64,000 bases of DNA, from NCBI GenBank assembly GCA_014706295.1, contig JACSVZ010000041.1, forward strand, positions 682,001 to 746,000. Reading direction: 5' to 3'. The DNA comes from Lycocorax pyrrhopterus obiensis (Eukaryota; Chordata; Aves; Passeriformes; Paradisaeidae). Position 1 is the stretch's first letter; each line of letters begins with the position of its first letter. The notes under the pieces are model-generated. The model was not told the DNA's origin. It did no database searches and saw only the letters and a list, made by a program, of their open reading frames with translations. A program made the translations under genes and the position numbers. Shown one piece after another: positions 33,201-45,500 of this stretch.

Positions 33201-36200
33201 CAGGCTTGGCAGGCCATGGAAACAGAGCTGTGGACTTTGGAGCTGTTGCTTAGCTCTGGCCCCAGGCTGGGACCCCTCAGCTCAGCAAGAGAACCCCCAG
33301 TCCAGGCTTGGAGCGAAGTGCCTGGAGGGAGGGCTGGGGACCCTCTCACCAACCCAGCCGTCTCCGTGCCACTCCAGAATCCTCCTGCCTGGAACGGCAC
33401 CTCCATCCCGCCCGGTGCCCTGAGACCCTCCGGCTGCGCAGAGCGTGGGCGGGCGGGGGCTCCTGCCGGGGACAGCCCCGCCACGGGGACAATAATCGGC
33501 TAATTGAGCGGTGGCTGGAAAAGCCCCTCTGGACAATGCGGGGATTAAGGACTGGAGCATGAAGTCAAACGGAAACGATGGGGGATGCGTGGTGGGGATG
33601 GCGGGGGGAGCCCCAAAGAGCATCCTCCCATCCCGGGGGATCCAGGCCTGGAAGGGGTGCAGCATCCGTGCTCCAACCCCCCCGCTCCAGGGCTGTGAGG
33701 GCTTGGAGCCCGCGAGGCTGCCGGCAGGGAGATACAGATCCCTTCTTCTTCTTCTTCTCCTCTTTTTTCATCTCAAAAAGAGGAGCCAAAAGTGAAAAAA
33801 ACAAGATTGTTTTTTCAAGCGTGCTGGAATCCACTTGGATAAATAACAGCTCCAGAAACTGGGCTGCTGAAACAATAAACTTCCTCTGGACCCAACCAAA
33901 AAAGGACGTGGGGAGACGGTGGCTCCCCAGCCCGGGCAGGGCGGGCAGCGGCGCAGGGGTTCCTGGGGGGCCGCGGTGGGGGCGGGGGCCCGGCCCGGCT
34001 CTGCTCTCCAAGTGCAGTAATTCAAAGCATATGCCCGGAGCAGATACGGCGCAGGCTGCGCCCCGAGCACGGCTCGCTGCTCTGCACAAGGATTTCGGGA
34101 AGAGAAAAGAGGGGCCCCGGGGCTGGCGAGAGGTGCTGAAGGCTCTGGCAATGAGAAAGGCTCTGGGGGCAGCAGTATTGCAGGGGGAGCATGCAGCAAC
34201 CCAGGGGGACCCCACAGAATCCCGGGGGACCCTGCAGCATCCCAGAGGGACCCACAACATCCTGGGGGGAACCCACATTCCAGGAAGGACCCCACAGTTC
34301 CCAGAAAGAACCTTGCATTCCAGGGGGGAACCCTACAGCGTCCCAGAGGGGACCCCACAGCATCCCGGAGGGAACCTCACATCTTCCAACCCAGTGGGGC
34401 TGGAGGACCAAAGACCTGGCAGGGATCCCCCCCTTCCTGCTTTGTTTGGGTGCTCGGGGGCTCTTCCCCTCCCTGTGCCATGCCCGGGCGTTTCCTCCAG
34501 CCTCACGTCACGCCGGGCTATTTCGGATGGTGAAAATTATTGTTCCAGCCCTCGGCTTTTGTTAGCACAGGAAAAATAAGCCTCGGAGAGAGGGCGAAGC
34601 CTCCAGAGCCAGCCTGGGCCGGGATGCTCCGACTCACCAGGCAGCACCACGACCTGCAGCCCGTGGAAAACCCAAACCTGATGGAGCTGCAGCCCAATAA
34701 ACAACAAATAAAAAGCTGAAGAAGGCTTGAGAAAGAAACCATCTGCAGGGCCCAGGATAGAGCGGCCTTGGAGTGGGGAGTTCAAGTAGAACTGGAAATT
34801 GGTCATAAGTCAAAGCCCTCTATTCCCTGCAGACAATCTGTAATTTCAGTGCAATCAAGCTGTGCACATAAATGAGGCCTGTGCTGGGATTCCACATCTG
34901 GAAGAGGTTTGGGCTCCCGCCCGTGTGACAGCGGGGCTGGCCGAGGCTCTCCAGCTCTCGTTAGGGATATGGCGCTTTTTCCATCGGGCGATTAGCACAG
35001 GGGTCAGCTGGGGGGGATTAAAGCCTTGTTAATCCCTGTCTGCAGCACCCTGGCACCTCACAGCCACGCTGGAGGGACGGCTCCGAGAGGTGCCAAATCC
35101 CCTGGTCCTAACTGGAGCAGGATGTGGGGCTGGGGGCCACACTGTGCCCCAGGCTGCACTGGTGCCAGTCCTGCCAAACAGCCAGGCCACCTCTCCAGGG
35201 CCACGAGCCAGAGTGGGGTGACAGCCCCGTGCGCCAAGGCTGGCACCCCTCCTTCCTCCCTGCAGGGCACAGGAATTAACCCGGGTGTGAACTGGGGCGG
35301 TGTTGGAGAGCACACACAGTGTAAGGTCTGCTGGGGCTGCAGGGGGGTGTGAGCATCACCCCCTCCCCACACCCACAGCCATCCCTGGAGATCCCTGCGA
35401 GGGAACAGGAAGGAGACACAGCTCCGCTCAGTAGACACTCCCCATCAGACACCAACGTGTCCCCTGGGACTCTGGGACAAGCAGTGGCTGCAGGGCAGGT
35501 CCCTGGGGCCACAGGCTCTCTCATCCCTTGTCCTTTGTCCCTCGTCCCTGCTCTGCCCGTCCGTGGGCTGCGGTGCCAGCGCGCATTTCTCAGGCGCGGG
35601 GGGTAAATGCGCAGCAGCTGCCGCGGAGGCAGCGCAGGATTCCTCAGCACAGGCCTAATAATTAAAGATAAATAAAGCAAGAGTGTGGGAAAAAGCCAAA
35701 TGAGAGGCGGGATGAGGGACCCACAGGGTGACAGACCTCCAGCCACTGAAGCTTCTCTGGCCGCCCGCCTGTCCCCAGCCGCTGCCTGGACAGCTGGACC
35801 TGCGGCCGGGCCAGGGTCCCTCCCGCGCTGGCGGCTGCTCGGAAGAGCCTCCCCCCTGCACAGCACTCAGGCACTCCCGATTCCAGGCTGGACCGGATGA
35901 GCGCTGGAACACGGCTCTGCTTTGAAGCGTTACTGCCCCAAACACATTTCCTGCAGCAGGGGCAACGGCAGTGCCGAGCACTCTGGGGGACAGAGGGGAC
36001 CTGAGCACCCCGGGGCACAGATGGGACCTGTCACCCCGGGGCACGTGTAGGAGCCCTGCTCAGACCCAGCTCACCCGCAGAATTCAAGATTCGGCTGTCC
36101 CCAGCAGGACGTCCCCAAGGCACGTGCAGCCCTTGCCACATTCCCGGGCCCCTCCACTCCCTGCTCGCACCCCAGTGGCTCCAGGAGACGCTCCCAAAGT

Positions 36201-38032
36201 CGGAGCCTCTGGTTTTGATTGTTCCATCTGGAAAGGGTTTGGAATAAATCATGTTTACTGCGCGAGAGCAGAGCCAGGGTCACCGCATATTTGTAGGTTT
36301 CTGCCTACGCCTGTAGGTTTCATGTCACGTTTTAGTGGGATCGTGTAATGCCCTAATGCTTCTGCACGGTCATCCCGGCCCCTCCGAGGGGGCCCTCGGC
36401 ACAGCCCCCACTGGGAACAGCTGGGGAGGGCACTGGAGCAGGCATGGGATGAGATGCTTTTCCCAAATACAAGCTGACAAAGGACTAAACATCCCTGTGC
36501 TTGCGAGGGGCTGACATACGAGGAAGGGCCATATGAGGAAAGACATGAAGAGCAAAGCTCACGAGAGTGATGGAGAGCCCAGCTGTCACCGGCCTGAGGC
36601 CCCCCAGTGTCCCCCGCCGAGGGAAGCCCAGCACACCCCTCAGTGCTGCTGTTCTGGGACAATTCATGCTTTTAATGTGACCATTGCACTCAGACCCTGC
36701 TCGTGGCACCGTCCTGTAGCCCTGGCATGTTCCATGCCCGCACTCCACATGGGGACAGTGGTGCCAGCAGGGTCACCTTCGCTGCCACCATCATCCCAAA
36801 CCAGTGGCAACACGCCCCAGCAGGTCCGAGCATGTGAGAGCAGACAGGACGAGGCAGCCCCCAACCCCAATCCTCTGCAGCGTCCAACCAAACCCACCCG
36901 AGGAGGGGAAGGTGGGAGCCACGACCATGGGCAGGCTGGCATGGGCAGGCAGCACAGCCACCCGACTGGACAACACTCCGGGTGAAAGCGACGTTCCCCC
37001 CGGCTGCAGCGCTGCCAGCACAGCCTCCAATCCAGATTTTAATTCAAACATCTCCTCTGGAGTTATAAATAAACCCTGCAGCGAGCAGTGCGCGGCTGCC
37101 AGCTCCAGCCGAACCCCAACCCCCGGCACGGGGTCCGCGAGGAAGAGGAGCCTTCACGGATCAAGCAGCAGCTTCAGACCCTTTGCACAAACCCCGAACC
37201 CATTAACCGCTCCTAATCGCTGCTCAGTAAATATTTCCAGGGACAACAGTCACTTTCAAACAAAAACATGCTCCCCAGCACTCAGAAACGCTGCGGAGGG
37301 AAGCAGGAGAAAGAGCTCGTTTCCTGGATTTCCAGCTCACGTCCACACCAGCCCCGCGCTGCCGCGGCGCCGTGAGGACAGCGGGGTCCCCTCGGCAGTC
37401 CAGAGCCACGACACCCCTTTAAGGCGATTCGAACCACGTTACACAGCACCGAGAGACGCTTTCGCCGGTGCAGAGTCGCTCATTGAGAGAAAAAAGTAAC
37501 TTCGTTGCGCTCCCGACCCCGCGGGGCTTCACCCCCGGTCCCCGTGTCCCCGGTTCCCGTGCCCCTGCCAGCACCTGCCCGCCACGGGGCGACCGGGGAT
37601 CTCCCGCCGCGCAGCTCCAGCACGGAGAGGGCTCAGCGCGACCCACGCGTGGGTTCTCGTCCCGCTCAGGGGGCCCCGGGGCAGCAGCGCCCGGCCGGGG
37701 CGGTGCGGGGCAATGCCGGGCCGGAGGGAGATGCCCGGGGAGACGCCGGCGGCAGGGGGGATGCCCGGGGCCGGGTGCGATGCCCGGGACGGTGCCGGTC
37801 GCGGTACTCACAGCGTGACGGTGCCCTCGGGCAGCAGGCGCGGCTCGGGCGGCGCGGGGAGCCCCCCGCCGCTGCAGACCACCCTCCGCCGGGGCGCGCC
37901 GGGGCCGCCGCCCGCCTTGGCCCGCTCGGCCGCGCACTTGCAGCCCAGGCTGAGCGCGGGGCAGCTCCGCGCACCGGCCCCGGGGCCGCTCAGCGCCGCC
38001 GCCAGCAGCACCAGCGCCGCCGCCCGCCGCAT
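21234..38032 (-). CDS. ADGRA2: Adhesion G protein-coupled receptor A2 (GPR124), 19 exons, with a one-base frame break
   Basis: Exons, 5' to 3': 37812-38032, 30627-30698, 27649-27720, 27471-27542, 27247-27318, 26975-27138, 26694-26907, 26242-26406, 25506-25707, 25271-25420, 24979-25140, 24621-24831, 24350-24551, 23936-24144, 23672-23799, 23147-23270, 22895-23040, 22687-22776 and 21234-22434. All have GT/AG borders and encode about 1291 residues if the exon 12 break is ignored. The product is the plasma-membrane Wnt7a/b co-receptor that acts with RECK in brain angiogenesis and barrier formation. Domains in order: signal peptide (1-21), LRR N-cap, four LRRs each on a 72-base exon, LRR C-cap, Ig domain, RGD motif (about 347-349, NNRGDFRW), hormone-receptor motif, GAIN domain with GPS, seven membrane helices, and a long Ser-rich tail ending in the PDZ ligand ETTV. 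Exon 12 is 211 bases, where 210 is needed. Confidence 0.95.
23954..23962 (-). other. ADGRA2: GPS tripeptide His-Leu-Ser in ADGRA2
   Basis: At the end of the GAIN domain the protein reads [14 protein letters not shown]. The three residues here are His-Leu-Ser, the classic adhesion-GPCR autoproteolysis tripeptide HL(S/T). As I recall it, human ADGRA2 has Gly in the third position. Only one of the usual pair of GPS cysteines adjacent to this site is present. Confidence 0.6.
24718..24726 (-). other. ADGRA2: G9 homopolymer at an apparent frameshift in ADGRA2 exon 12
   Basis: Upstream of this run exon 12 reads [15 protein letters not shown] in one frame. Downstream the family sequence [15 protein letters not shown] and ISLTSFHIK is only in another frame. 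The exon lies between two phase-0 introns and is 211 bases long, one too many. Eight instead of nine bases in this run (C on the coding strand) would keep one frame. A sequencing or assembly error in the homopolymer is most likely; a real inactivating indel is the alternative. Confidence 0.8.
26575..26695 (+). repeat. CATCCC-type low-complexity repeat in an ADGRA2 intron
   Basis: Imperfect CATCCC/CATCTC units fill the end of the intron between exons 7 and 8. They are similar in composition to the larger ATCCC array at 59473-59650. Confidence 0.75.
30699..37811 (-). other. ADGRA2 intron 1 (7.1 kb)
   Basis: This is the largest intron in the window, and no exon or conserved protein segment was found in it. 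It contains a minisatellite (34190-34385), T-rich runs (32695-32740, 33745-33830), and AT-richer islands that could be regulatory: about 33770-33890, 34815-34910 and 36205-36350. The size and AT islands in an otherwise compact gene suggest cis-regulatory content, but this is inference. Confidence 0.5.
34190..34385 (+). repeat. Degenerate minisatellite in ADGRA2 intron 1
   Basis: About eight diverged units of roughly 22-27 bp are built on the phrases CAGCATCCC, GAGGGACCCC and ACAGCATCCC. They remain open in more than one frame but show no protein-family resemblance. Confidence 0.75.
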
Positions 38033-38420
38033 GGCCCCGGCCCCGGGCCACGGCTACGGGCTCCGGCTCCGCGCCCGCCGCCGCCCCGCTCCCCGGGGCG
38101 GCTCCGGCGGCGCCGCCTCCCCCACTCGCCGCGCTCCGCCGCCGGCCCTGGCACCTCCCCCGGCCCGCCCCGGCCCGCCCCGGCCCCGCCGAGGGCAGCG
38201 GCTCGGCCCCCCCGACGGCACCGGCGCGGAGGAGCTGGGGAGACCCGCATGGAGCGGAGCGGGACTGCCGCGGGCAGCAGCCGGAGCCCCGTGGGGTCCC
38301 TCACGGACCAGAGCTGGAGCTCTGCGCTCCCCCCGGAGCGCTCCGGCTGCTCCCCACCCCGGGGCCGAGCTGGAGCCCTGCGTGGGTCAGAGCCCACGCG
38401 GTCCACACGGACACCCCGCG
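37500..38420 (-). promoter_or_regulatory. CpG-island promoter and first exon of ADGRA2
   Basis: Very high CpG density surrounds the ADGRA2 start codon (38032) and covers exon 1 and the start of intron 1. No TATA or CCAAT box was identified close to the ATG. The exact transcription start cannot be placed. Confidence 0.7.
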
Positions 38421-38899
38421 GTGCCTCGCTGTGACATCCCGGCCGTGACAAGCACAGGGTGCCGTGTCCAGAGTGGGGACACCCACGTGGGCCCAGCAGA
38501 TCCTCTGCACACGGGAGTTCTGTGGTCTCCCGCTGCCTGTGGGACCCCGGGACCCCGCGGAACTCCCTGCACAAACTCACACAGTTCACGCCGTGGCCAC
38601 GCTGCTCTGTCCCCTCCCAGCCTCCGCTCTGCAGTGAACGCTCGTCCCCCTCGGCTTCCCTGTTTGCTTCACTGCTTTTCACACTAAGTTCAATATTTTT
38701 CTTCCCGCTCCCCCCTCCCACGTCCCTGCTACCTCTCGTCCGCCCGGGGCTCGGCTTCTCCGAGGCCACGGCTCGCTGCAGCGTCAAATCAAAAGGGATC
38801 AAAGGCCGGCAATGAAGTCTGTGGGACCTCATGCCAGGGAGCGGAGGAAAAGGGTCATGGAAGGACAACAAGACCACGCTGGGAATGCGGTTTTTCTCC

Positions 38900-38962
38900 A
38901 GAGAGTTGGGCTCAATGATTCTTGTGGGTCCCTTCCAACTCAAAATATTCTCTGATTCTCTG
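38900..38962 (+). mobile_element. CR1 LINE terminal fragment
   Basis: The phrase GGGCTCAATGATTCTTGTGG followed by GGTCCCTTCCAACTC and the octamer-like terminal repeat ATTCTCTGATTCTCTG is the CR1 3' terminus. Only the last 60 or so bases are recognisable. Confidence 0.8.
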
Positions 38963-41164
38963 CTGGTCCCAGATCCTGCAGCTGAAGCTGGAAGAGCAAC
39001 AGGAAACTGCTTGTGTCCAGTATCCGCTCTGAGATCCTGTGAGCATCAGCACAGCGTGGAACCCTCCCAAGCCCCCGCATGGTGAGCGGGGCCTCCCGCT
39101 TCCAGCGCTGCAGGGCAAGAGTGGCTTCCCTCCTTACGGAGGGGATGAACCTCCAGCTGGAGCCTGCTGCTCTCCCTGGGCATTCCCACAAGGGAGAGGA
39201 GACTCCTTGTCTCAGGCACTCACAACAGCACCGCACAGGGACACTCCAAAACACCTCAGGGTACATGGCTCAGCCACCTCCTTTCACTGGATGAACCCTA
39301 AATTAAGAAATCCTCATCTCCAGGAGCTCCAGTACCAGCACTGGAGCTGCATCCATGACACGCTGAAGCAATCAAACCGCTGTGCCTGCTCTTCAGAATT
39401 TCAGTCTCTAAATTCCCTCCAAGAACAGTGAGAACCTTGTCCAAATCAGGACGTGTGGAATACCCTGCCCCAGCCCCGCTTGGAGGAGAGGAGCTCAAGC
39501 AACACTTTCCACATGCTTTGAGCCTGACGGAGTTCAGATTCTTTCAACTGCTTCCAAGCCCCTCTCCATGCTTTTCCAGCCCCGACCCCTCCTGATGCCT
39601 CCGGCCCAGGAGACAAGGCAACCCGTTTGAAACTCCATCAGCACAGTGCTGGATGCCAAATCCCTGTGTCCCTCCCTCCCACTCGAAGGTAAAAAACCTC
39701 CTTAACTACCGCAGGCGCAGGGAAAGACAACAAGCACGAGACTCTCTCAATTCCTTTCACTGGGATCCAATAAAAACCTTGGCAGTGGCCGTCCTTCCTG
39801 CCGGAAAGCCGATATCCCAGAAATAAACACACTTTCCACTTTGAAGGGCTGCGGCGGGATCCGCCTGGGCCGAGCTGCTCTGGGTGTCCCGGGCTCCCAC
39901 CTGCCCGCAGCACCCGGGAGCTGACCCACAGCTCCTGATCTCTGCCGCTTTGCCACTGGTGCTTCCCCAAGGATGAGGATAACCCATTTCCCAGGAGCCA
40001 GAGAAGAAGGAGCAGCAGCAGATCACCCTGTCCAGCATCATCAACGGGTTTATTCCTCTTAGAGGCAGCCAAGTCTGCACATGGATGTGCTCCAAGTTTT
40101 TCACCATAGTGCATGTGAAGTCCTGAGCCTGGTCAGGCCCCATCCAAGGGCCAGTGTGGAAACAACGGTGACCTCAGGGGACTGCTGGGAATCCTGGGGC
40201 CATGCCTTTGCTCCAGAGGGGATGACGCCTGCGCCATCGGCCACTGGACATCACGAGGGCGGAGGAGTCCCCACGTCTGCCGGACGCCTTCCTCCAAGGC
40301 AAATATTGACAGTGACAGTGGCGGGCGGGGGGAGCCCGGCCCGGGGCTTTGATGGATGTAAACCAAGCCGGGGGCACGGGGGGCCGAGGCTCCGCGCGGT
40401 TCATTAAGAGGCCGGGGAGTCTTTCATCTCCGGCCCGTTGGCTCCACTCCAGTGACCAACAGCTCCCATCTGCCGGGTGAGCTCCGCGGAGGGAGCGGGT
40501 GGTCTGTGCCCCACGCCCCCGGACCGGTGTCTGGTGTCATCGACGCCGCAGTCCCGCACCCTCCCGCCTCGGGCTCCAGGTGGGTGCCTCGGGGAGGCTC
40601 GGACACGCAGGAAGCCTGGTAAACCTTCTGGACATGATGAGAAAAGTCAGCTGGAAGCTCCATGGGTGGGAGAAGCAGCTGCAGAGGAAGGAGCAGAAGC
40701 TCTCACAGATCCCCCCTCCTCTCCAGAGCCGTGTCGCAGCCCAGCTCGGGCTGTCCCAGGACCCCTGCTCTGCCACAGCCCCGCGCAGGGAGGCCACAGA
40801 GCCGCGGGAGCCCTGAGGGCGGCAGCAGGCGCTGCGCACCTGAGCCAGGTGGGCACGAGGCGATTTTGGGAGCCGTGACCGGCCCGGCAGCGCCACCCAG
40901 AGGCCCCTCCGGGGACAGCTCGCGACACGCGACATCTCGCCCTTCCTGACCTTCCTCATCAAAACCCGCTGCACTTTCTTCGCCAGCTCCGTCTCAGCTG
41001 CCTTTCAACCACCCTCCTCCCTCCGCCCCAGCTCCAACAGCGGCTCCAGGTTGGGGAAACATCTCCAAGGGCAGCTCGGGGCATTTATTCACCACGCTGG
41101 AACATAAAAATAACATCTTTAATAGCTTTAGAGTTGGCACAGATGGCATTGAAACTCACCACTG
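38963..41164. other. Intergenic region ADGRA2-PLPBP
   Basis: No gene is seen. The sequence is moderately GC-rich with a CpG-rich patch at about 40310-40600. That patch contains CATTAAGAGG and a run of CCGG-rich sequence, and could be a distal regulatory island. No long terminal repeat or transposon ends were recognised. Confidence 0.4.
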
Positions 41165-41170
41165 TTTATT
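41165..41170 (-). terminator. Candidate poly(A) signal of PLPBP
   Basis: TTTATT on the + strand is AATAAA on the coding strand. It lies about 1.4 kb after the PLPBP stop codon, and no earlier perfect signal was found on that strand. The 3' UTR would then be 41.15-42.55 kb. Confidence 0.45.
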
Positions 41171-42553
41171 ACTAGACTATGGAACCACACACGGCGCAGC
41201 GCGAGAAGGGCGGCTCCGACCCCACATCGCTTCTAAACCACTGAGCTACGACAGGTTGGTGTTGGAGTTGACTCTTTTCATTTACATTCAGCTTTTATAG
41301 AGTGAAACCAACAGCGAGATTTAACCACACGCACACAGAGCAAAGCCTGGGGAGGAGGTTCCTGCTGGCAGCCGAGCTCTCCTCCTCTTAGCAGACACAA
41401 AAGCCCAAAAATCAGCTGTAACACAGGTCGTGAGACTGGCCAAACAACACAGGACGACGCAGGAGCTTCTGCTCACACCTGAAGGAAAGTTACTGCAGTG
41501 ACAGTCCCATTTCCCTCTTCCAAGAGCAGGAAAGGATGTTAGGACACAGCCTAGAAGCTCTCTCAGTGGCCAAATGACTTTTTTTCAGGAACCCAGAATG
41601 CAGTTGGACAATAATACTTCCTTTTCTGAAGTATTTTCGCAAGGAAAGCTCCCTGCTGCCCTGAGCCAAGCATTATCCTCACACAGATGTAGAGGAGACG
41701 GCACAGGCACCAAACCATGAGGAACTCACCTTGGAAAGCAGCAGCAAGCTGGTGGCAGAGCAGAGGCCTGGCAGAAAACCCCCATTCTAATCAAAAAACA
41801 GCATCAAAACTACTAGGCAGGATGAAAATAATTCCCAGCAACAGAGGAGGGGAAAGGAAGGGAAGGGGGAAAGCATCCCAGATCTGGGCAGCCACAGAGC
41901 CATGGGAAAAGTTAGTGTCAGCCTGAAAAGGACAAAACTGAGCCGAAAAGACACTCCCACACTGGTGATGTGCAGCCAAAACATCACACCATGGACCCAC
42001 AGTGGCAGCTGAGCTCCTCACAGTCCCCTGTGCCTGTCAGTCACCCCTCTGCCATGGCCACAGCCTCTCCCGTGTCACAGCACGGCCCTACCTCAGCTCC
42101 CACATAACCATCCCATGTGCAAAACTCGTATTTGGGGAAACATTTACAGGTTTCTGGCAAGATCATAACGTGTTGAATGAAGTGCTTAGTCCTTAGTGAA
42201 AACAACCACCAGCACTGCTGCAGTGACACCCACCTTGCTCAGCAGCAGCTCCAGCCTGACAAACACTTGTTTGTCCAACCCAGTTACCCCAAAGTCTCTG
42301 TCCTTGATGACCCTGAGGAACCAAGACACCACAGCCACTTCCAACCCTCAACTTCCTTCTTATTTGTTGGTTATAAAGATTTCCAGTTTCTAGGGGTACT
42401 CTACAATCACAATGATTTGAGGCATTTCTGGCCTCTGTTCCGAGGACTTCCCTCTCACCATCAGGATCGGGTGCCGACACGGAGGGAGGTAAAATGCATA
42501 GTGAGGTCTCCCATGGCGAGGTCTCTCCTCTGGCGAGGCCACTTGTTTTCCCT

Positions 42554-45500
42554 TTAGTGCCCCTGCACTGTCACGGCCTCTGCCTGGCCTTTACTTCCAG
42601 CGGGGGCCTTGCCCCCGATGGCTTTGTTGGAATAATCCCGCTCTCCAAAAATAGTGCTCCCAATCCTGACGTTTGTAGATCCAACCTCTATCTGGAAGAG
42701 ACAGAGAGGAGGCGGTCAGGGCAGGGCTGCCACCACCCCACGGCCCAGCCTGGACCCTCACCACACCACAGGATGGTTCCCCACGGACTCATCACCCACA
42801 GCTACACCCAGGGGTTGGTTTGATCCCAGGAATCTCCCCCAGGACCAGGAGAGCTGCACGGGGATCCCCATCCAAGGGGAAGCCTTAGAGGCCTGTTTGG
42901 GTGGCACCTGGGCTGGAATTTGGGGTGCAGGCATGTTTGCTCCCCGAGGGAAGGGCAGGAACGCACTTACTGCGTGCTGGAAGTCCGTGGACATGCCCAT
43001 GCTCAGCTCCACCTTCTCCACGGGCAGATTGAGCTTCTCACACACCTCCTGCCGCAGGGACAGCAGCACCTGCAGCGCACGAGGGGACAGGACAGGGTCA
43101 CACACCTGGACAGCCACACCAGCTCCCTTCCAGGGTGACACAGATCCTGATTCCTGCCTGTCCCTGAAGCGTCCTTCACACAGGATGTGCAATTCCTACG
43201 CTTCCCACAGAAGCACTGGAACAGTGTCTGGAGATTTCCCAGATTTCCTGACAACACAGAGGAGGCTGAACCCTCACCTGGACCAGGGGCTCCAGGACAG
43301 CAACTGCTGCCCTGCCAAAATCCTGGCTGCAGCTTCAGAGGAGGGATGGAAGAAATATCCTGCAGAAAGAAGCCTCACACCTGCACTGACACTGGTACTG
43401 AGGGCTCTGCACTGCCCTGCACAGGGTGCTCCTACATCCCTACAGCCTGACTCGGACTGGTTTGACTGGGACAGACAAACTGTAACAGGAAACCAGCCCA
43501 CAATGACATTTTCTCCGAGAAAATCTTACCTGGAAGTCAGGATTTGGCCCCTTACTGAGGTCATGCCCGATGCTGCCAATGGTCATCAGCCCCACAAATT
43601 CCAGGCTGGGGCACTTGTTGATGACATGCTCCACGGCAGCCGTGGTGTCTCCGGGGGGAAGGCCATGTTTGCCTGGAAAAAACCAGGGAGATCTGTGCCC
43701 AGCTCTGCCAGAGAAACGCTTTCAGCCCATCCCATTCAAGTTCTCTGTCAAGCCAGCAGGACAAACATGCACATGTCACAAAGAGCCACTTACTGTCCTC
43801 CCCACTGGTGTTAACTTGCACCATGACCTTCAGCTTCTGGGATGACCCTTTTTTCTGCCACGAGCTGTTGACTCTGTCTGCCAGTTTCACAGAATCCACT
43901 GTTTCCAACATGAACAGGTTTGGGACAGCTGGGGAGGAAACACAGGCTGAGGGAATTCTGCTGGCACGGGATTGTTTGTACCTACAGCAGACATTTGTGA
44001 GTTCATGGTTATTGTTTCAGAGAATCATGGAATATCCTGAATGGGAAGGGACCCACAGGGATGATTGAGTCCAACCCCTGGCCCTGCACAGACACCCCAA
44101 CAATCCCACCCTGTGCACCCCTGGCAGCGCTGTCCAAACGCTCCTGGAGCTCTGGCAGCCTCGGGGCCGTGCCCATTCCCTGGGGAGCCTGGGCAGTGCC
44201 CAGCACCCTCTGGGGGAAGAACCTTTTCCTGATATCCAACCTAACCCTCCCCTGACACATCTGAACACCGGAAGACCACTGCCCACATAAAATCAACCAG
44301 GATTTACCAATCAGCTTGTTGACATTGTTCTTCTGCAGGTGGCCAATAAAATGCCACTTGATGTCTGGACAAGACGACAAGATCTGAAAGCAGAGGGAAC
44401 ACTCAGGTTGGAACAGCAATTCCCTCTTCCCCCACGCAACACTTCAGTCTCAGTTTGCCCACAACCAAATACCAGACACCCAATTTCTTTGTTTGTTGAC
44501 CCTGAAAGACTCAGCTTGTGGCTATGCTGAGGTTGCTGCACAGCCCAGAGAGGGATGCGGCTGTGGCTGCAGGGAATGCTGTCCATGGGAACAGCGAAGG
44601 CAAAGCTCTTTTGCAACAGTCATTAAACAATATTTTCCCCAAAATGAGTGTTACTGTTTTTTTTCAACAAGGACTGTGCTTCTCCTAAAGAGAGCACAAA
44701 AGGCAAAGCACTGTGCAGACAAACCATGACTAAGGCTCGTGTATTCCCAGACTCCTCTGGAGCCAGCAAGGCAGGAGGGGGAACGGGGCAGAGGCAGTGA
44801 GCCAAGAATAACCCACCACTTATCTGCAAAGATAAGGACCCAACCAAATCCCTAACAAACCCCAGGACTTTGACTGAACAGCTCTTAGGACACAACTATA
44901 CATGGAAAGAAAACACAAAGGGAACTGTGTGCTTACTCTCGAGTCTGATGCCTTTTCCAGCAGCTCCTGAACCTGGGAGAATGAAGGAGAATTCCGTTAA
45001 ACCCACAGCAGGCATCGGATTGGTGTCCTTGGGATGTGTATTCCTGGGGCCAACGTGAGCCTCAAAAACACGAGGCCAGGGAATGATGCTGTCACCCACA
45101 GAGCCACCCAAACTGGGCTGCCCCGAGCCTGCCCTGTGACACCAGGAGGAATTTCTTTGCAGAAAGGGTCGTTAAACACGGGAAGGGGCTGCCCAGGGAG
45201 GTGATGGAGTGCCCATCCCTGGAGGTGTCCAAGGAAAGACTGGATGTGGCACTCAGTGCTCTGGGCTGGGCGACAACGTGGGGGCACGGGTTGGACTCCA
45301 TGACCTCGGAAGGCTTTTCCAACTGGAACGATTCTGGGATTCCATGCCCTCAACAGGGGGCCCTTTCCCAGCCCTGCTGACCCTCTCCCAGCCCCTCGGG
45401 CCCCCCGACTCACGTAGTTCTCCCCGAAGCTGCGCTGCCCGTGGCTGTAGGCCTCCATCACCATCTCCGCCGGCTTGGTCTTGCTGACGGCCACGAGCCG

